A DNA stretch of 64,000 nucleotides from JABJAG01 sp965222215 (lineage in GTDB: Bacteria; Pseudomonadota; Alphaproteobacteria; UBA6615), in NCBI GenBank assembly GCA_965222215.1, contig OZ244931.1, positions 2,480,001 through 2,544,000 on the forward strand. The letters run 5' to 3'. Both the position numbers and the translations under genes were made by a program. The notes beneath the pieces were generated by a model. It saw only the letters and a program-made list of their open reading frames with translations, ran no database searches and had not been told where the DNA came from. Shown in pieces: positions 16,642 through 26,461 of the stretch; the first letter of the stretch is position 1; each line of letters starts with the position of its first letter.

Positions 16642-17364
16642 CTAGATCGAACGCTGGTTGACGCGCTTCGACAACTCTTCGGCGGATTCTCGCCGCTCGC
16701 TATAGCGGTCGACCAGATAGTCCGCGCGGTCGCGGGTCAGCAGCGTGAACTTCACCAGCTCTTCCATCACATCGACGATACGGTCGTAGTAGGCCGACGG
16801 CTTCATCCGGTCGTCGTCGCCGAACTCGAGGAACGCCTTCGCGACCGAAGACTGGTTGGGGATCGTGATCATCCGCATCCAGCGGCCCAGAATTCGAAGC
16901 TGATTGACGGCGTTGAAGCTTTGCGAGCCGCCGCTGACCTGCATGACGGCCAGGGTCTTTCCCTGGGTGGGACGAACGGCGCCCAGCGCGAGCGGTATCC
17001 AGTCGATCTGCGCTTTCATGATGCCGGTCATCGACCCGTGCCGCTCGGGCGAACACCAGACCATCCCTTCGCTCCAGATCACCATCTCGCGCAATTCCTG
17101 GACCTTGGGATGCGATTCCTCGGATCCATCGGGCAACGGCAGCCCGGCGGGATCGAACAGGCGCGTCTCCGCACCGAGATGTTCGAGGATGAGGGCCGCT
17201 TCGCGGTTGACGAGGCGGCTGAAGGAGCGTTGTCGCAGGGAACCATGCAGCAGCAGGATGCGCGGGCGATGCTCCGTGACGGCGGGGTTCAGAAGTTTCG
17301 GCCGGTCCGCCGGCCCGCACAACGTCTTGTCGAGGTTCGGCGTCGTGTCCATGAGGTCCGCCAC
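16642..17364 (-). CDS. arsH: ArsH-type NADPH-dependent FMN reductase
   Basis: A 240-residue flavoprotein of the NADPH-dependent FMN reductase fold. ArsH marks are RILLLHGSLRQRSFSRLVNREA (phosphate-binding loop), WCSPERHGSMTGIMKAQIDWIPL, and QVSGGSQSFNAVNQLRILGRWMRM. ArsH confers resistance to trivalent organoarsenicals by oxidising them. A GTG at 17364 eight bases after GGGGAA is the likely start; an in-frame ATG lies at 17352. No arsenic regulator, arsenate reductase or efflux gene is adjacent, so here it may serve in general quinone or redox defence. The tRNA-Lys gene ends 107 bases upstream on the same strand. Confidence 0.92.
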   Translation of the reverse strand: MADLMDTTPNLDKTLCGPADRPKLLNPAVTEHRPRILLLHGSLRQRSFSRLVNREAALILEHLGAETRLFDPAGLPLPDGSEESHPKVQELREMVIWSEGMVWCSPERHGSMTGIMKAQIDWIPLALGAVRPTQGKTLAVMQVSGGSQSFNAVNQLRILGRWMRMITIPNQSSVAKAFLEFGDDDRMKPSAYYDRIVDVMEELVKFTLLTRDRADYLVDRYSERRESAEELSKRVNQRSI

Positions 17365-17470
17365 GTCACATATTCCCCGTATCGGCGACGGTGTCCGTGA
17401 CACTTGCGTGACAGTTTCACGCCCCGGAAAGGCAAAGGGCCGACGATTTCTCGTCAACCCTCGAAAAGAA

Positions 17471-17546
<76 letters not shown>

Positions 17547-17625
17547 ACCGTGTGCTTCGGAAAGCGGGCGCGGATATAGCACCGGGGCCGGCGGTTGTCG
17601 AGGGATGGCGCGGCCTTCCGGCCGG

Positions 17626-18768
17626 TTATGCAAGACCGCCGCGCCGGTTGATGTAGGTGTCGCGGTGAAGCCAGCAACTCATCAGCAATCCGAAGCCGAT
17701 CAGGACCGTCAGCATTGCCGTGCCGCCGTAGGAAATGAGCGGCAGAGGAACACCCACGACCGGCAGGATGCCCATCACCATGGCGATATTGATGAATACA
17801 TAAAGGAAGAAATTGAACGTCACGCCCATGGCCAGCAGGCGGGCGAACTGGCTGCGGCAGCGCAGCGCGATGTAGAAGCCGTAGGCAATCAGCAATGCGT
17901 AGAGCGCGATGAGGCCGAGCCCGCCGAAAAGGCCGAACTCCTCCGCAAGCATCGTGAAGATGAAGTCCGTCTGCTTTTCCGGGAGGAAGTTCAAGTGCGC
18001 CTGGGTCCCTTCCAGGAACCCCTTGCCGAACAGCCCGCCGGACCCCAACGCAATCTTGGACTGCAGGATATGGTATCCCGCCCCGAGCGGATCGGTTTCC
18101 GGCTTCAGAAATGTGAAGATTCGCTGCTTCTGGTACGCGTGAAGGAATTGCCAGGCGACCGGTACCGCCGCCGCGCCCGCCGCCAGTACCACGCCGAACT
18201 GCCACAGGCGCGCACCGCCGAGCCAGAACACCGCCGCGCCGACCATGGCAATCACGCCTGCGGTCCCGAGATCGGGCTGGCGCAGAACAAGCGCCATTGG
18301 CGCCAATACGATGAACACCGGAATGATCAGGTTCTTGATACGCCCCGCCTCGTCGACCTCGAATCCGTGAAAATAGCGCGCCAGCGCCATGACGACGGCA
18401 ATCTTCATCACTTCGGACGGCTGCAGCTGAAAGAAACCGAGGTCGAGCCAGCGCTGAGCGCCCATGCCGATCGACCCCATGATCTCAACCGCGGCCAGCA
18501 AGGCCAGACTGGCACCGTAGATTGTGTAGGACGCGCGAAGCCAAAATCGAATATCGACCAGCGCCACGACCAGCATCAGCACGACACCGACGGCGAACCG
18601 GGACATCTGGCGAGACGCCCAGGGATCGAAGCTGCCATTCGCGGCCGAGTACAACATCGCAAAACCGATGGAGGCCGTGAGCACGATCAGGAGCACGAGC
18701 TCCCAGTTGAGGCGCAGAAGCTTCTGGCGAACGGTGGGCTCAGCCGAACCGAACTGGGACATCGCCAT
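17626..18768 (-). CDS. rodA: Rod-shape SEDS peptidoglycan polymerase RodA
   Basis: A 380-residue SEDS-family membrane protein with about ten helices. It shows FQLQPSEVMKIAVVMALARYF, LRQPDLGTAGVIAMVG and the C-terminal VGVPLPLISYGGTAMLT motif that marks RodA/FtsW. RodA polymerises glycan strands in the elongasome, working with PBP2 encoded immediately upstream (three bases between the genes). Final gene of the mreBCD-mrdA-rodA cluster on the minus strand. Confidence 0.96.
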   Translation of the reverse strand: MAMSQFGSAEPTVRQKLLRLNWELVLLIVLTASIGFAMLYSAANGSFDPWASRQMSRFAVGVVLMLVVALVDIRFWLRASYTIYGASLALLAAVEIMGSIGMGAQRWLDLGFFQLQPSEVMKIAVVMALARYFHGFEVDEAGRIKNLIIPVFIVLAPMALVLRQPDLGTAGVIAMVGAAVFWLGGARLWQFGVVLAAGAAAVPVAWQFLHAYQKQRIFTFLKPETDPLGAGYHILQSKIALGSGGLFGKGFLEGTQAHLNFLPEKQTDFIFTMLAEEFGLFGGLGLIALYALLIAYGFYIALRCRSQFARLLAMGVTFNFFLYVFINIAMVMGILPVVGVPLPLISYGGTAMLTVLIGFGLLMSCWLHRDTYINRRGGLA

Positions 18769-18771
18769 GCC

Positions 18772-20661
18772 TCAGGTCCCCCGATTGCCCGGCCCGTCGA
18801 ACCCGGCAACGTTCGCACCCGGCGCCAGACGCGCGGGATCACGGTCGAGGGTCGCGGCCATGATATCGCGCGCAATCGGCGCCGCGACCGAAGAACCGCC
18901 ACCGCCATGCTCCACAACCACCGAGATGGCATAGCGGGGATTTTCAATAGGCCCATAGCCGACAAACAACGCGTGGTCGCGGAAACGCCAGGGCAGGTCC
19001 TTGTTCTTGATGACACCGCTGTCGCGTTCACGCTGGGAAATGCGCCGCACCTGCGCAGTGCCCGTCTTGCCCCCCATGGACATGCCCGGGATCGTGATCC
19101 GCGCACGGTGCGCAGTGCCCGTCGGGTCCTCGGTCACCATCGCCATGGCATCCATGACGATTTTCAGGTGCGCCGGGTTCACACCGATATCCGGAATCTC
19201 CGCCTCCGGACGGGCGGCGAGGCGGCCCCGCGCCACGCGGTCACGCGCGAGATGCGGCGATACGGCCTTTCCGCCGTTGACCATGCGCGCGGTCATCGTG
19301 GCGAGCTGGAGCGGCGTTGTCAGCACGAAACCCTGGCCGATCCCGGCGACAAGGGTTTCACCGAGCACCCAGGGCTGGCCGATCACGGCCCGCTTCCAGG
19401 ATTTCGTCGGGATGAGTCCGGCACGTTCCCCGGGAACATCCAGATCGAGCTCCGTGCCGAGACCGAAGCGGGCGGCCATCTTCGCGATCTTGTCGATCCC
19501 GACCTTGCGGGCGATTTCGTAGAAGTAGACATCACAGGATTCTGCGATGGAACGCACCATGTCCACGCGCCCGTGGCCGTGGCGCTTCCAGCAGTGGAAC
19601 TTGCCGTCGCCGACTTCCAGATGACCGGGGCAGAAAAACGATGTCTCCGGGGTCACCACGCCTTCTTCCAACGCCGCAAGCGCCACGACCATCTTGAATG
19701 TCGATCCGGGTGCATACTCGCCCGCGATCGCCTTGTTGCGCAGCGGCGCACGCTCGTTGTCGGCCAGGGCGCGCCACTGGGCGTTGCTCAGGCCCTCGGT
19801 GAACTGGTTCGGATCGAAACTCGGCGTCGATGCCTGCACGATGAGGCCGCCGGTGTGAATATCCATCACCACGATCGCGCCCGCTTCCTCGCCCAGCCGC
19901 CGGGTCGCATCGCGTTGCAGGGCCATGTCCATTGTCAGGACCACATCCCGGCCGGGCTTGCCTTCCTGACGGTCCAACTCGCGGATCACGCGCCCGACGG
20001 CGTTGACCTCAAGCTGGGACGCACCGGCTGACCCACGCAGCGGCTTGTCGAACGCGCGCTCGATCCCGCTGCGCCCGATCCTGAATCCCGGCAACTCCAG
20101 CAAGGGATCGCCCGTAAGATCTTCGCGGCGCGGTGCGCCCACATAACCGAGGATATGCGCCGCGGCATCGCTATTGGGATAGAAACGCCGCTCACCGACA
20201 TCGATGGTGACACCTGGCAGGTCCGGTGCGTTCACTTCGAGCCGGGCGACATCCTCCCACTCCAGGAACTCGCGCACCGTGACCGGGACGAACTTTTTCT
20301 TGCGGCGCACCTCTTTCAGGATGCGTTCCTTTTCCTCCGGGCCGATGGGAATGATCATCGCCAGCCGGTCGAGCACAGCGGGAACGTCCGGCGTGTTCTC
20401 GGACTTGATCAGCACCCGGTAGTTCTTCTGGTTGACGGCAATCGGAACACCGAAGCGGTCGAGAATCCGTCCGCGCGATGGCGGCAGGAGCCGCATGTTG
20501 ATGCGGTTCTCCTCGGCCAGGGTGTGGTAGCGCTCGGACTCCACGACCTGCAGGTAGTACATCCGGCCCACCAGCGCGGCGAGAAGTCCGAACTGGCCGC
20601 CCGCGAGTAGCGCGGCGCGGCGCGTAAAGAAACGCTGACGGTCGTTGTCGCGATTGTTCAT
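18772..20661 (-). CDS. mrdA: Penicillin-binding protein 2 (elongasome transpeptidase)
   Basis: A 629-residue class B PBP. One N-terminal membrane helix (about 17-37), the PBP dimerisation domain, then the transpeptidase domain: nucleophile Ser320 in STFK, the SCD triad of the SxN type (AESCDVYFY), and KTG at 532-534. It crosslinks peptidoglycan during rod growth with RodA. The ATG at 20661 overlaps the mreD stop by four bases (ATGA), which together with the family start decides it over a longer frame. Confidence 0.96.
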   Translation of the reverse strand: MNNRDNDRQRFFTRRAALLAGGQFGLLAALVGRMYYLQVVESERYHTLAEENRINMRLLPPSRGRILDRFGVPIAVNQKNYRVLIKSENTPDVPAVLDRLAMIIPIGPEEKERILKEVRRKKKFVPVTVREFLEWEDVARLEVNAPDLPGVTIDVGERRFYPNSDAAAHILGYVGAPRREDLTGDPLLELPGFRIGRSGIERAFDKPLRGSAGASQLEVNAVGRVIRELDRQEGKPGRDVVLTMDMALQRDATRRLGEEAGAIVVMDIHTGGLIVQASTPSFDPNQFTEGLSNAQWRALADNERAPLRNKAIAGEYAPGSTFKMVVALAALEEGVVTPETSFFCPGHLEVGDGKFHCWKRHGHGRVDMVRSIAESCDVYFYEIARKVGIDKIAKMAARFGLGTELDLDVPGERAGLIPTKSWKRAVIGQPWVLGETLVAGIGQGFVLTTPLQLATMTARMVNGGKAVSPHLARDRVARGRLAARPEAEIPDIGVNPAHLKIVMDAMAMVTEDPTGTAHRARITIPGMSMGGKTGTAQVRRISQRERDSGVIKNKDLPWRFRDHALFVGYGPIENPRYAISVVVEHGGGGSSVAAPIARDIMAATLDRDPARLAPGANVAGFDGPGNRGT

Positions 20662-21182
20662 GCCGGCTCCGCCGCCCCAACGAGCCACCGCTGCAGGCGT
20701 AGCAGCGCCCAGGCGATGACCGGGAACAGGAATACCGTCATGAGGATGCCGGGCAGAACCACTTCACTGGGCAGAAACGCCCCGCGCAGGGCCGAGGCCA
20801 GGATCCAGGTCAGCATGCCCGCAATCGGCGCGACGATGGCGAAGCCGGCCCAGAAAATCCAGAACGGCTTGCCGACCAGGAAACGGCGCTGGTTCAGCAC
20901 GAAGGCATGAACCAGAAGGTAGACAAGCGCGGAAAGGCCGAACGGTGCGCCGATCAGCGCGTCCTGGAACAGACCTACTGCAAAGACCAGCACGCGCGGC
21001 ATCAGGTCGGGCCGGAAAACGACCCAGTAGTAGATGCCCATAAGAGGCAGCGCGGGCGCGATTTCCGCAAAATAGGGAAACGGCAGATGCAGATGCGTCA
21101 GGAACACCAGCAGGACGAGGGAAAATCCCGGAACGATCCGGCGGGCGAACTCGGTGACGACACCGACGCCGCCGTCACTCAT
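20658..21182 (-). CDS. mreD: Rod shape-determining protein MreD
   Basis: 174 residues, hydrophobic, with about five or six membrane helices. It begins MSDGGVGVVTEFARRIVPG and carries the MreD-like GLFQDALIGAPFGLSALVYL motif followed by RRFLVGKPFW. MreD is an inner-membrane elongasome component. The ATG at 21182 lies inside the end of mreC (eight-base overlap), and its stop overlaps the mrdA start. A longer frame to 21410 would run into mreC and has no family support. Confidence 0.9.
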   Translation of the reverse strand: MSDGGVGVVTEFARRIVPGFSLVLLVFLTHLHLPFPYFAEIAPALPLMGIYYWVVFRPDLMPRVLVFAVGLFQDALIGAPFGLSALVYLLVHAFVLNQRRFLVGKPFWIFWAGFAIVAPIAGMLTWILASALRGAFLPSEVVLPGILMTVFLFPVIAWALLRLQRWLVGAAEPA

Positions 21183-22089
21183 CGGCCGGACCCGCCGCTG
21201 CCGGTGGCGCCGCCTCGACCGCCGGCACCTTCTCCGGCGAGGGCAGGATACCCTCGACGCCGTAGTCCAGGACACGCGCCTCGCTGAGCCGCGCGATCTC
21301 AACTGCGGGCTGCAATACGATCCGCGCTTCGCTCGCTTCCGAAACACTTCCGATCGGCAGACCGGGCGGGAACACGCCGCCATGTCCCGACGTGACCAGC
21401 CGGTCACCAATGGACACGGGAGAATTCGACGCGAGATATGTGACCGACGGCCAGGGGGTGTTGTTGCCCGTCACGATCACCCGGTCGCCCGTGGACTCCA
21501 CGATCGCCGGGATACGTGAGTTGATGTCCGTCAGAAGCAGGACCCGCGCCGACCGGTCTCCGACCTCGGCGATGCGTCCCACAACACCCGCCTGCGAAAC
21601 AACGGCCTGGCCACGCTGCACAAGGTTGCGCGCGCCGGCGTTAATCAGAAGGCTATGAAAGAAACTCCCGCCCGTATCGGCAATAACCCGTGCGGTGACC
21701 GCGCGCGGAGCGGCTTCCGGCACATAGTCGAGCTGGGCGCGAAGGGTTGCATTCTCGACAGCGAGTTGCCGGGCCGACTGCATCCATCGCAGCAGGCGTT
21801 CGTTCTCTGCGCGCAAACGATCGTTTTCCGCGTGCACCAGGAAGAAGTTCTTGGTGGCGTCGGCAATGCTTTGTCCGGCCTCGACCGGACGGGAGAGGGC
21901 GTCGAGCACCGGTGCGACACTGTCGACGATCACGATCCGTGCACGTTCCAGCGCACCCGTCTCGGCCTTGCTCAAAAGCATCAGGGCGAACGCGAAGGCG
22001 AACAGCGCCAGAAACGCGAAGCGTTGCGCCCAGACCCTGACCGGAACGGCCAGACCTGCAACAGACATACTTGCGTTTCGCTTCGCCAC
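21175..22089 (-). CDS. mreC: Rod shape-determining protein MreC
   Basis: 304 residues. It has an N-terminal cytoplasmic tail and one membrane helix (about 24-42), a coiled coil (about 85-115, with LRAENERLLRWMQSARQLAVENATLRAQL), and the beta-rich MreC core with SSNT-like NNTPWPSVTYLASNSPVSIGDRLVTSGHGGVFPPGLPIG. It links MreB to the periplasmic synthases. GTG 22089, preceded by AGGAAA, is the start. The C-terminus is a Pro/Ala tail. Confidence 0.95.
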   Translation of the reverse strand: MAKRNASMSVAGLAVPVRVWAQRFAFLALFAFAFALMLLSKAETGALERARIVIVDSVAPVLDALSRPVEAGQSIADATKNFFLVHAENDRLRAENERLLRWMQSARQLAVENATLRAQLDYVPEAAPRAVTARVIADTGGSFFHSLLINAGARNLVQRGQAVVSQAGVVGRIAEVGDRSARVLLLTDINSRIPAIVESTGDRVIVTGNNTPWPSVTYLASNSPVSIGDRLVTSGHGGVFPPGLPIGSVSEASEARIVLQPAVEIARLSEARVLDYGVEGILPSPEKVPAVEAAPPAAAGPADE

Positions 22090-22134
22090 CAGAGTTTCCT
22101 GTCCCCCGGGTTTTCGCCGTTACCCGGTGCGGGG

Positions 22135-23175
<1,041 letters not shown>

Positions 23176-23252
23176 GTCTCGCTGCCTCGTCCAGTAAGTT
23201 TGCCCCGCCGTACGGGACCGGGGCGAAGCGCATGCCTCGCCCCGTTTCTCGC

Positions 23253-24848
23253 CTATGCCGACAATGCCGCCGGCGCTGTTTTCTCTCGTTTCACGAGCAA
23301 CTTGTTGAGCCCGTGCAAATAGGCCCGCGCCGACGCGACCAGCGTGTCGGCATCCGCGCCCTGCCCGTTCACGGTCTTGCCGTTCTCATCGAGCCGGACC
23401 GTTACTTCCGCCTGGGCGTCCGTGCCGCCCGTCACCGCATGCACCTGATAGAGCTGCAATGTGGCCGAATGAGGGAAGAGTTCGCCGATCGCGTTGAAAA
23501 CCGCGTCGACCGGGCCGTTGCCCTTCGCCGTGGTCGCCACGATCTCGCCATCGATCTCCAACTCCAGGTCAGCTTCCTGCGGTCCCTTGGAGCCCGCGCG
23601 GACCTGCAGCGACACGAACTTCACGTGCGCGTCGTCATGCTGGATGGTGTCGTCCACCAGTGCGACGATGTCCTCGTCGAAGAGTTCCTTCTTCTTGTCG
23701 GCCAGGTCCTTGAAGCGCTGGAAGGCATCGCGGATCGCGTTGTCACCCATGTCGCCATAACCGAGGTCACGCAGCTTCTCGCGGAAGGCGTGGCTGCCCG
23801 AGTGCTTGCCCATGACCAGGTTGGACTGGTTCAGACCAACCGATTCCGGCGTCATGATCTCGTAGGTCTCGGCGTTCTTGAGGACGCCGTCCTGATGGAT
23901 GCCGGACTCGTGTGCGAAGGCATTGGCACCGACGATGGCCTTGTTCGGCTGCACATTGAAACCGGTGATCGTGGACAGCAGATGGCTGGCGCGCGTGATC
24001 GCCGTGGTCTCGACGCCCGTCTGGTACGGCATCGCATCGTGGCGGGTGCGCAGCGCCATCACGACCTCTTCCAGCGCGCAGTTGCCCGCCCGCTCGCCGA
24101 TGCCGTTGATCGTGCACTCGATCTGCCGTGCGCCGGCGCCGACCGCAGCCAGCGAATTGGCGACCGCGAGGCCGAGATCGTTGTGGCAGTGGACCGAGAT
24201 GACCGCCTTGTCGATGTTCGGCACGCGGTTGAACAGCATCTCGATGAGCGCCGCGAATTCCTCGGGCACGGCATATCCAACCGTATCGGGGATGTTGATC
24301 GTGGACGCGCCGGCGCGGATCGCGCTCTCGACGGTATGGCACAGGAAATCATGCTCCGTCCGCGAGCCGTCCTCGGGCGACCACTCCACGTCATCGCAGA
24401 GGTTTCGCGCATAACTGACGCTGTCGACGACCGCGTCGTGCACTTCTTCCGGCTCCATCTGGAGCTTGAACTTCATGTGCAGCGGGCTCGTCGAGAGGAA
24501 GGTATGGATACGCGGACGCTCGGAAACCTTCACGGCTTCCCATGCGCGGTCGATATCCTGATGCGCGGCGCGGGCGAGACCGGCAACGCTGGCGTTCTTC
24601 ACCGTGCTCGCAACTTCGCGAACGGCCTCGAAGTCGCCATTCGATGCGATCGGGAAACCGGCTTCGATGATGTCGACGCCCAGATCCTCGAGCGCGAGCG
24701 CAACGCGCACCTTTTCCTCGAGGTTCATCGAACAGCCCGGCGACTGCTCGCCGTCGCGCAAGGTGGTGTCAAAGATACGGACGTAGTTCGGGTCGCTCTT
24801 GTCGACGACCGAATCCGTGTTCGTCTGGTTGTTTTCCGTGGCAGTCAT
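23253..24848 (-). CDS. leuA: 2-isopropylmalate synthase
   Basis: 531 residues. The N-terminal TIM barrel has the FDTTLRDGEQSPG signature (catalytic Arg-Asp and metal ligand) and HCHNDLGLAVANSLAAV (metal-binding histidines); a linker leads to the C-terminal LeuA allosteric domain from about residue 400, which gives leucine feedback. It condenses acetyl-CoA with 2-oxoisovalerate, the first step to leucine. ATG 24848 follows ACAGGA. Expression is probably set by the leader peptide and hairpin at 24876-25071. It follows ilvC on the same strand. Confidence 0.97.
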   Translation of the reverse strand: MTATENNQTNTDSVVDKSDPNYVRIFDTTLRDGEQSPGCSMNLEEKVRVALALEDLGVDIIEAGFPIASNGDFEAVREVASTVKNASVAGLARAAHQDIDRAWEAVKVSERPRIHTFLSTSPLHMKFKLQMEPEEVHDAVVDSVSYARNLCDDVEWSPEDGSRTEHDFLCHTVESAIRAGASTINIPDTVGYAVPEEFAALIEMLFNRVPNIDKAVISVHCHNDLGLAVANSLAAVGAGARQIECTINGIGERAGNCALEEVVMALRTRHDAMPYQTGVETTAITRASHLLSTITGFNVQPNKAIVGANAFAHESGIHQDGVLKNAETYEIMTPESVGLNQSNLVMGKHSGSHAFREKLRDLGYGDMGDNAIRDAFQRFKDLADKKKELFDEDIVALVDDTIQHDDAHVKFVSLQVRAGSKGPQEADLELEIDGEIVATTAKGNGPVDAVFNAIGELFPHSATLQLYQVHAVTGGTDAQAEVTVRLDENGKTVNGQGADADTLVASARAYLHGLNKLLVKREKTAPAALSA

Positions 24849-24875
24849 TGGTCCTGTCTCAATATTCGATTGGTT

Positions 24876-24950
24876 GACTTAGGTTTCTTGAATTCTCCCC
24901 TGAACAACGCAGGCCAATTGGCTCCGTCTTCGTTCAGGGGCGCCTAAGTC
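24876..24950 (-). promoter_or_regulatory. leuA leader RNA hairpin at the end of the leader peptide
   Basis: On the transcript GACTTAGG (outer, from 24950) pairs with CCTAAGTC (24876-24883 side), and CCCCTGAAC pairs with GTTCAGGGG (24897-24905 with 24932-24940) inside it. A GCCAATTGGC palindrome sits in the loop. The 5' arms overlap the last Leu codon and stop codon of the leader peptide, so a ribosome stalled or finishing there would change folding. No U-run follows, so this is not a standard Rho-independent terminator; control could be through Rho, or by an effect on leuA translation. Confidence 0.6.
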
Positions 24951-25071
24951 GCAGGGCCGCGCCGCCGATAAGAAGCACGTCGAGATCGAGTAGCTGCAGG
25001 CAGTCATGGCCGTTCACCGACGCAAATGCGCGGCGCTGGTCATGCTTGCGATCTGCACGGACGATGGTCAC
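24934..25071 (-). CDS. Leucine-rich leader peptide of leuA
   Basis: A 45-residue frame starting GTG 25071 and stopping at TGA 24934-24936. A GGGGAG lies ten bases before the GTG. Its second half, DCLQLLDLDVLLIGG followed by AALRLRRP, has eight leucines in 19 residues using CTG, CTA, CTC and CTT codons, and it ends inside the hairpin before leuA. This is the design of a leucine attenuation leader, known upstream of leu and ilv genes in proteobacteria. An in-frame TTG nine bases upstream is an alternative start. The assignment rests on composition and position only. Confidence 0.65.
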   Translation of the reverse strand: MTIVRADRKHDQRRAFASVNGHDCLQLLDLDVLLIGGAALRLRRP

Positions 25072-25254
25072 GTCCCTCAATCTCCCCAACGGTTCCGGCC
25101 GAAACTATGCTTAACGAGGCAAGAATCGACGCCGGAGCGTTAACAATTGGTGAACAACCCGTACACCAGTATGCAAAGAAAAGCCTTTAACGCCCTAGTT
25201 TTAGAGCGATATTGCGGCGCACCGCAACGGTTTTGTTAACCATGGCACGCAGTT

Positions 25255-25289
25255 CGGCCCCGCGACGGCAATTTTGTGTCGCGGAGCCG
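25255..25289 (-). terminator. Hairpin just after ilvC, possible terminator
   Basis: CGGCCCCGCGAC (25255-25266) and GTCGCGGAGCCG (25278-25289) form a 12-bp stem with one G-U pair in the minus-strand RNA and an 11-base loop, starting 14 bases past the ilvC stop. There is no U-tract, so it may be a stabilising 3' end or Rho-type terminator. The rest of 25072-25303 is AT-richer and probably carries the leuA promoter; no gene is seen there. Confidence 0.45.
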
Positions 25290-25303
25290 GATTTTCATAA
25301 GGT

Positions 25304-26323
25304 CTAGTTCTTCGATTTGTCGACGAGCGCATTCTCGGCGATCCACGGCATCATGCCGCGCAGGCGCTCGCCGGTCTCCTCGAGCTGGTGCTCGGCCTGG
25401 AGCCGGCGCGTGGTCTTGAACCCGGTCTGGCCGACGCGGTTTTCCAGCATCCACTCCTTGGAGAAGGCGCCGGTCTGGATTTCCCTGAGGATCTCCTTCA
25501 TGGCCGCCTTGGTCTCGTCGGTCACGATGCGCGGGCCGCGCGTGTAGTCACCGTACTCGGCTGTGTTCGACACCGAGTAGCGCATGTTCGCGAGGCCGCC
25601 TTCGTAGATCAGGTCGACGATCAGCTTCACCTCGTGGACGCACTCGAAATACGCCATTTCCGGCGCGTAGCCGGCCTCGACCAGGGTTTCGAACCCGGCC
25701 TGGATGAGCGCGGACAGGCCGCCGCAAAGGACGGTCTGTTCGCCGAACAGGTCGGTCTCGCACTCTTCCTTGAAGGTGGTCTCGATGATGCCCGCACGGC
25801 CGCCGCCGATGGCGGACCCATAGCTGAGGCCGATGTCGTGGCAGTTGCCGCTGGCGTCCTGATGGACGGCAAGAAGAGTCGGCACGCCCGCGCCGCGCTC
25901 GTATTCGGAGCGCACGGTGTGGCCCGGGCCCTTCGGCGCGATCATGAACACGTCGAGATCGGCACGCGGCTCGATCAGGTTGAAATGCACGTTGAGGCCG
26001 TGCGCAAACGCCAGCGCGGCGCCCTCTTTCATGTTGTCGGCCAGGTGATCGTTGTAGAGATCGCCCTGGAGTTCGTCGGGAACCAGCAGCATGACGACAT
26101 CTGCCCAGGCCGCGGCCTCGGCCGGCGACTTGACCTCGAAGCCCGCGCCTTCGGCCTTCGGGATGCTGCCCGAGCCCTCGCGCAGCGCCACGATCACGTC
26201 GTTTGCGCCGCTGTCGCGCAGGTTCATGGCATGGGCGTGGCCCTGGCTGCCGTAGCCGACGATGGCAACTTTCTTGCCCTTGATGAGGTTCACGTCCGCG
26301 TCGCGGTCATAGTAAACGCGCAT
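25304..26323 (-). CDS. ilvC: Ketol-acid reductoisomerase (NADP+)
   Basis: 339 residues, class I length. N-terminal Rossmann domain with VAIVGYGSQGHAHAMNLRDSG and the FMIAPKGPGHTVRSEYERGAGVPTL active-site segment, then the knotted helical domain with DLFGEQTVLCGGLSALI (metal-binding Asp and Glu) and ECVHEVKLIVDLIYEGG. It converts acetolactate or acetohydroxybutyrate to dihydroxy acids for valine, isoleucine and leucine. Follows ilvH and precedes leuA on the minus strand. Confidence 0.98.
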   Translation of the reverse strand: MRVYYDRDADVNLIKGKKVAIVGYGSQGHAHAMNLRDSGANDVIVALREGSGSIPKAEGAGFEVKSPAEAAAWADVVMLLVPDELQGDLYNDHLADNMKEGAALAFAHGLNVHFNLIEPRADLDVFMIAPKGPGHTVRSEYERGAGVPTLLAVHQDASGNCHDIGLSYGSAIGGGRAGIIETTFKEECETDLFGEQTVLCGGLSALIQAGFETLVEAGYAPEMAYFECVHEVKLIVDLIYEGGLANMRYSVSNTAEYGDYTRGPRIVTDETKAAMKEILREIQTGAFSKEWMLENRVGQTGFKTTRRLQAEHQLEETGERLRGMMPWIAENALVDKSKN

Positions 26324-26408
26324 ATCTCTTCTTCCCTGTTTTTACGTCTGAATTCGCTGGGTTTCCGGCGGGACGAACAAGCGTTGGCGGCCCGCCGCCA
26401 ATTTCGAT

Positions 26409-26439
26409 GCGCGGCGGTTTTACAAGCCCGCCGCCGCGC
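26409..26439 (-). other. GC-rich hairpin between ilvH and ilvC
   Basis: GCGCGGCGG (26409-26417) and CCGCCGCGC (26431-26439) form a perfect 9-bp stem in the 138-base ilvH-ilvC spacer. No U-run follows in either direction. It may adjust relative expression or RNA stability within the ilv cluster. Confidence 0.4.
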
Positions 26440-26461
26440 GGGCAATGGCACGGTCCGCCTT

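Noticed and set aside
25209..25235. TTGCGGCGCACCGCAA hairpin followed by a T-rich stretch on the plus strand
   Set aside because: It would terminate plus-strand transcription, but no plus-strand gene precedes it; the minus-strand reading has no U-run.
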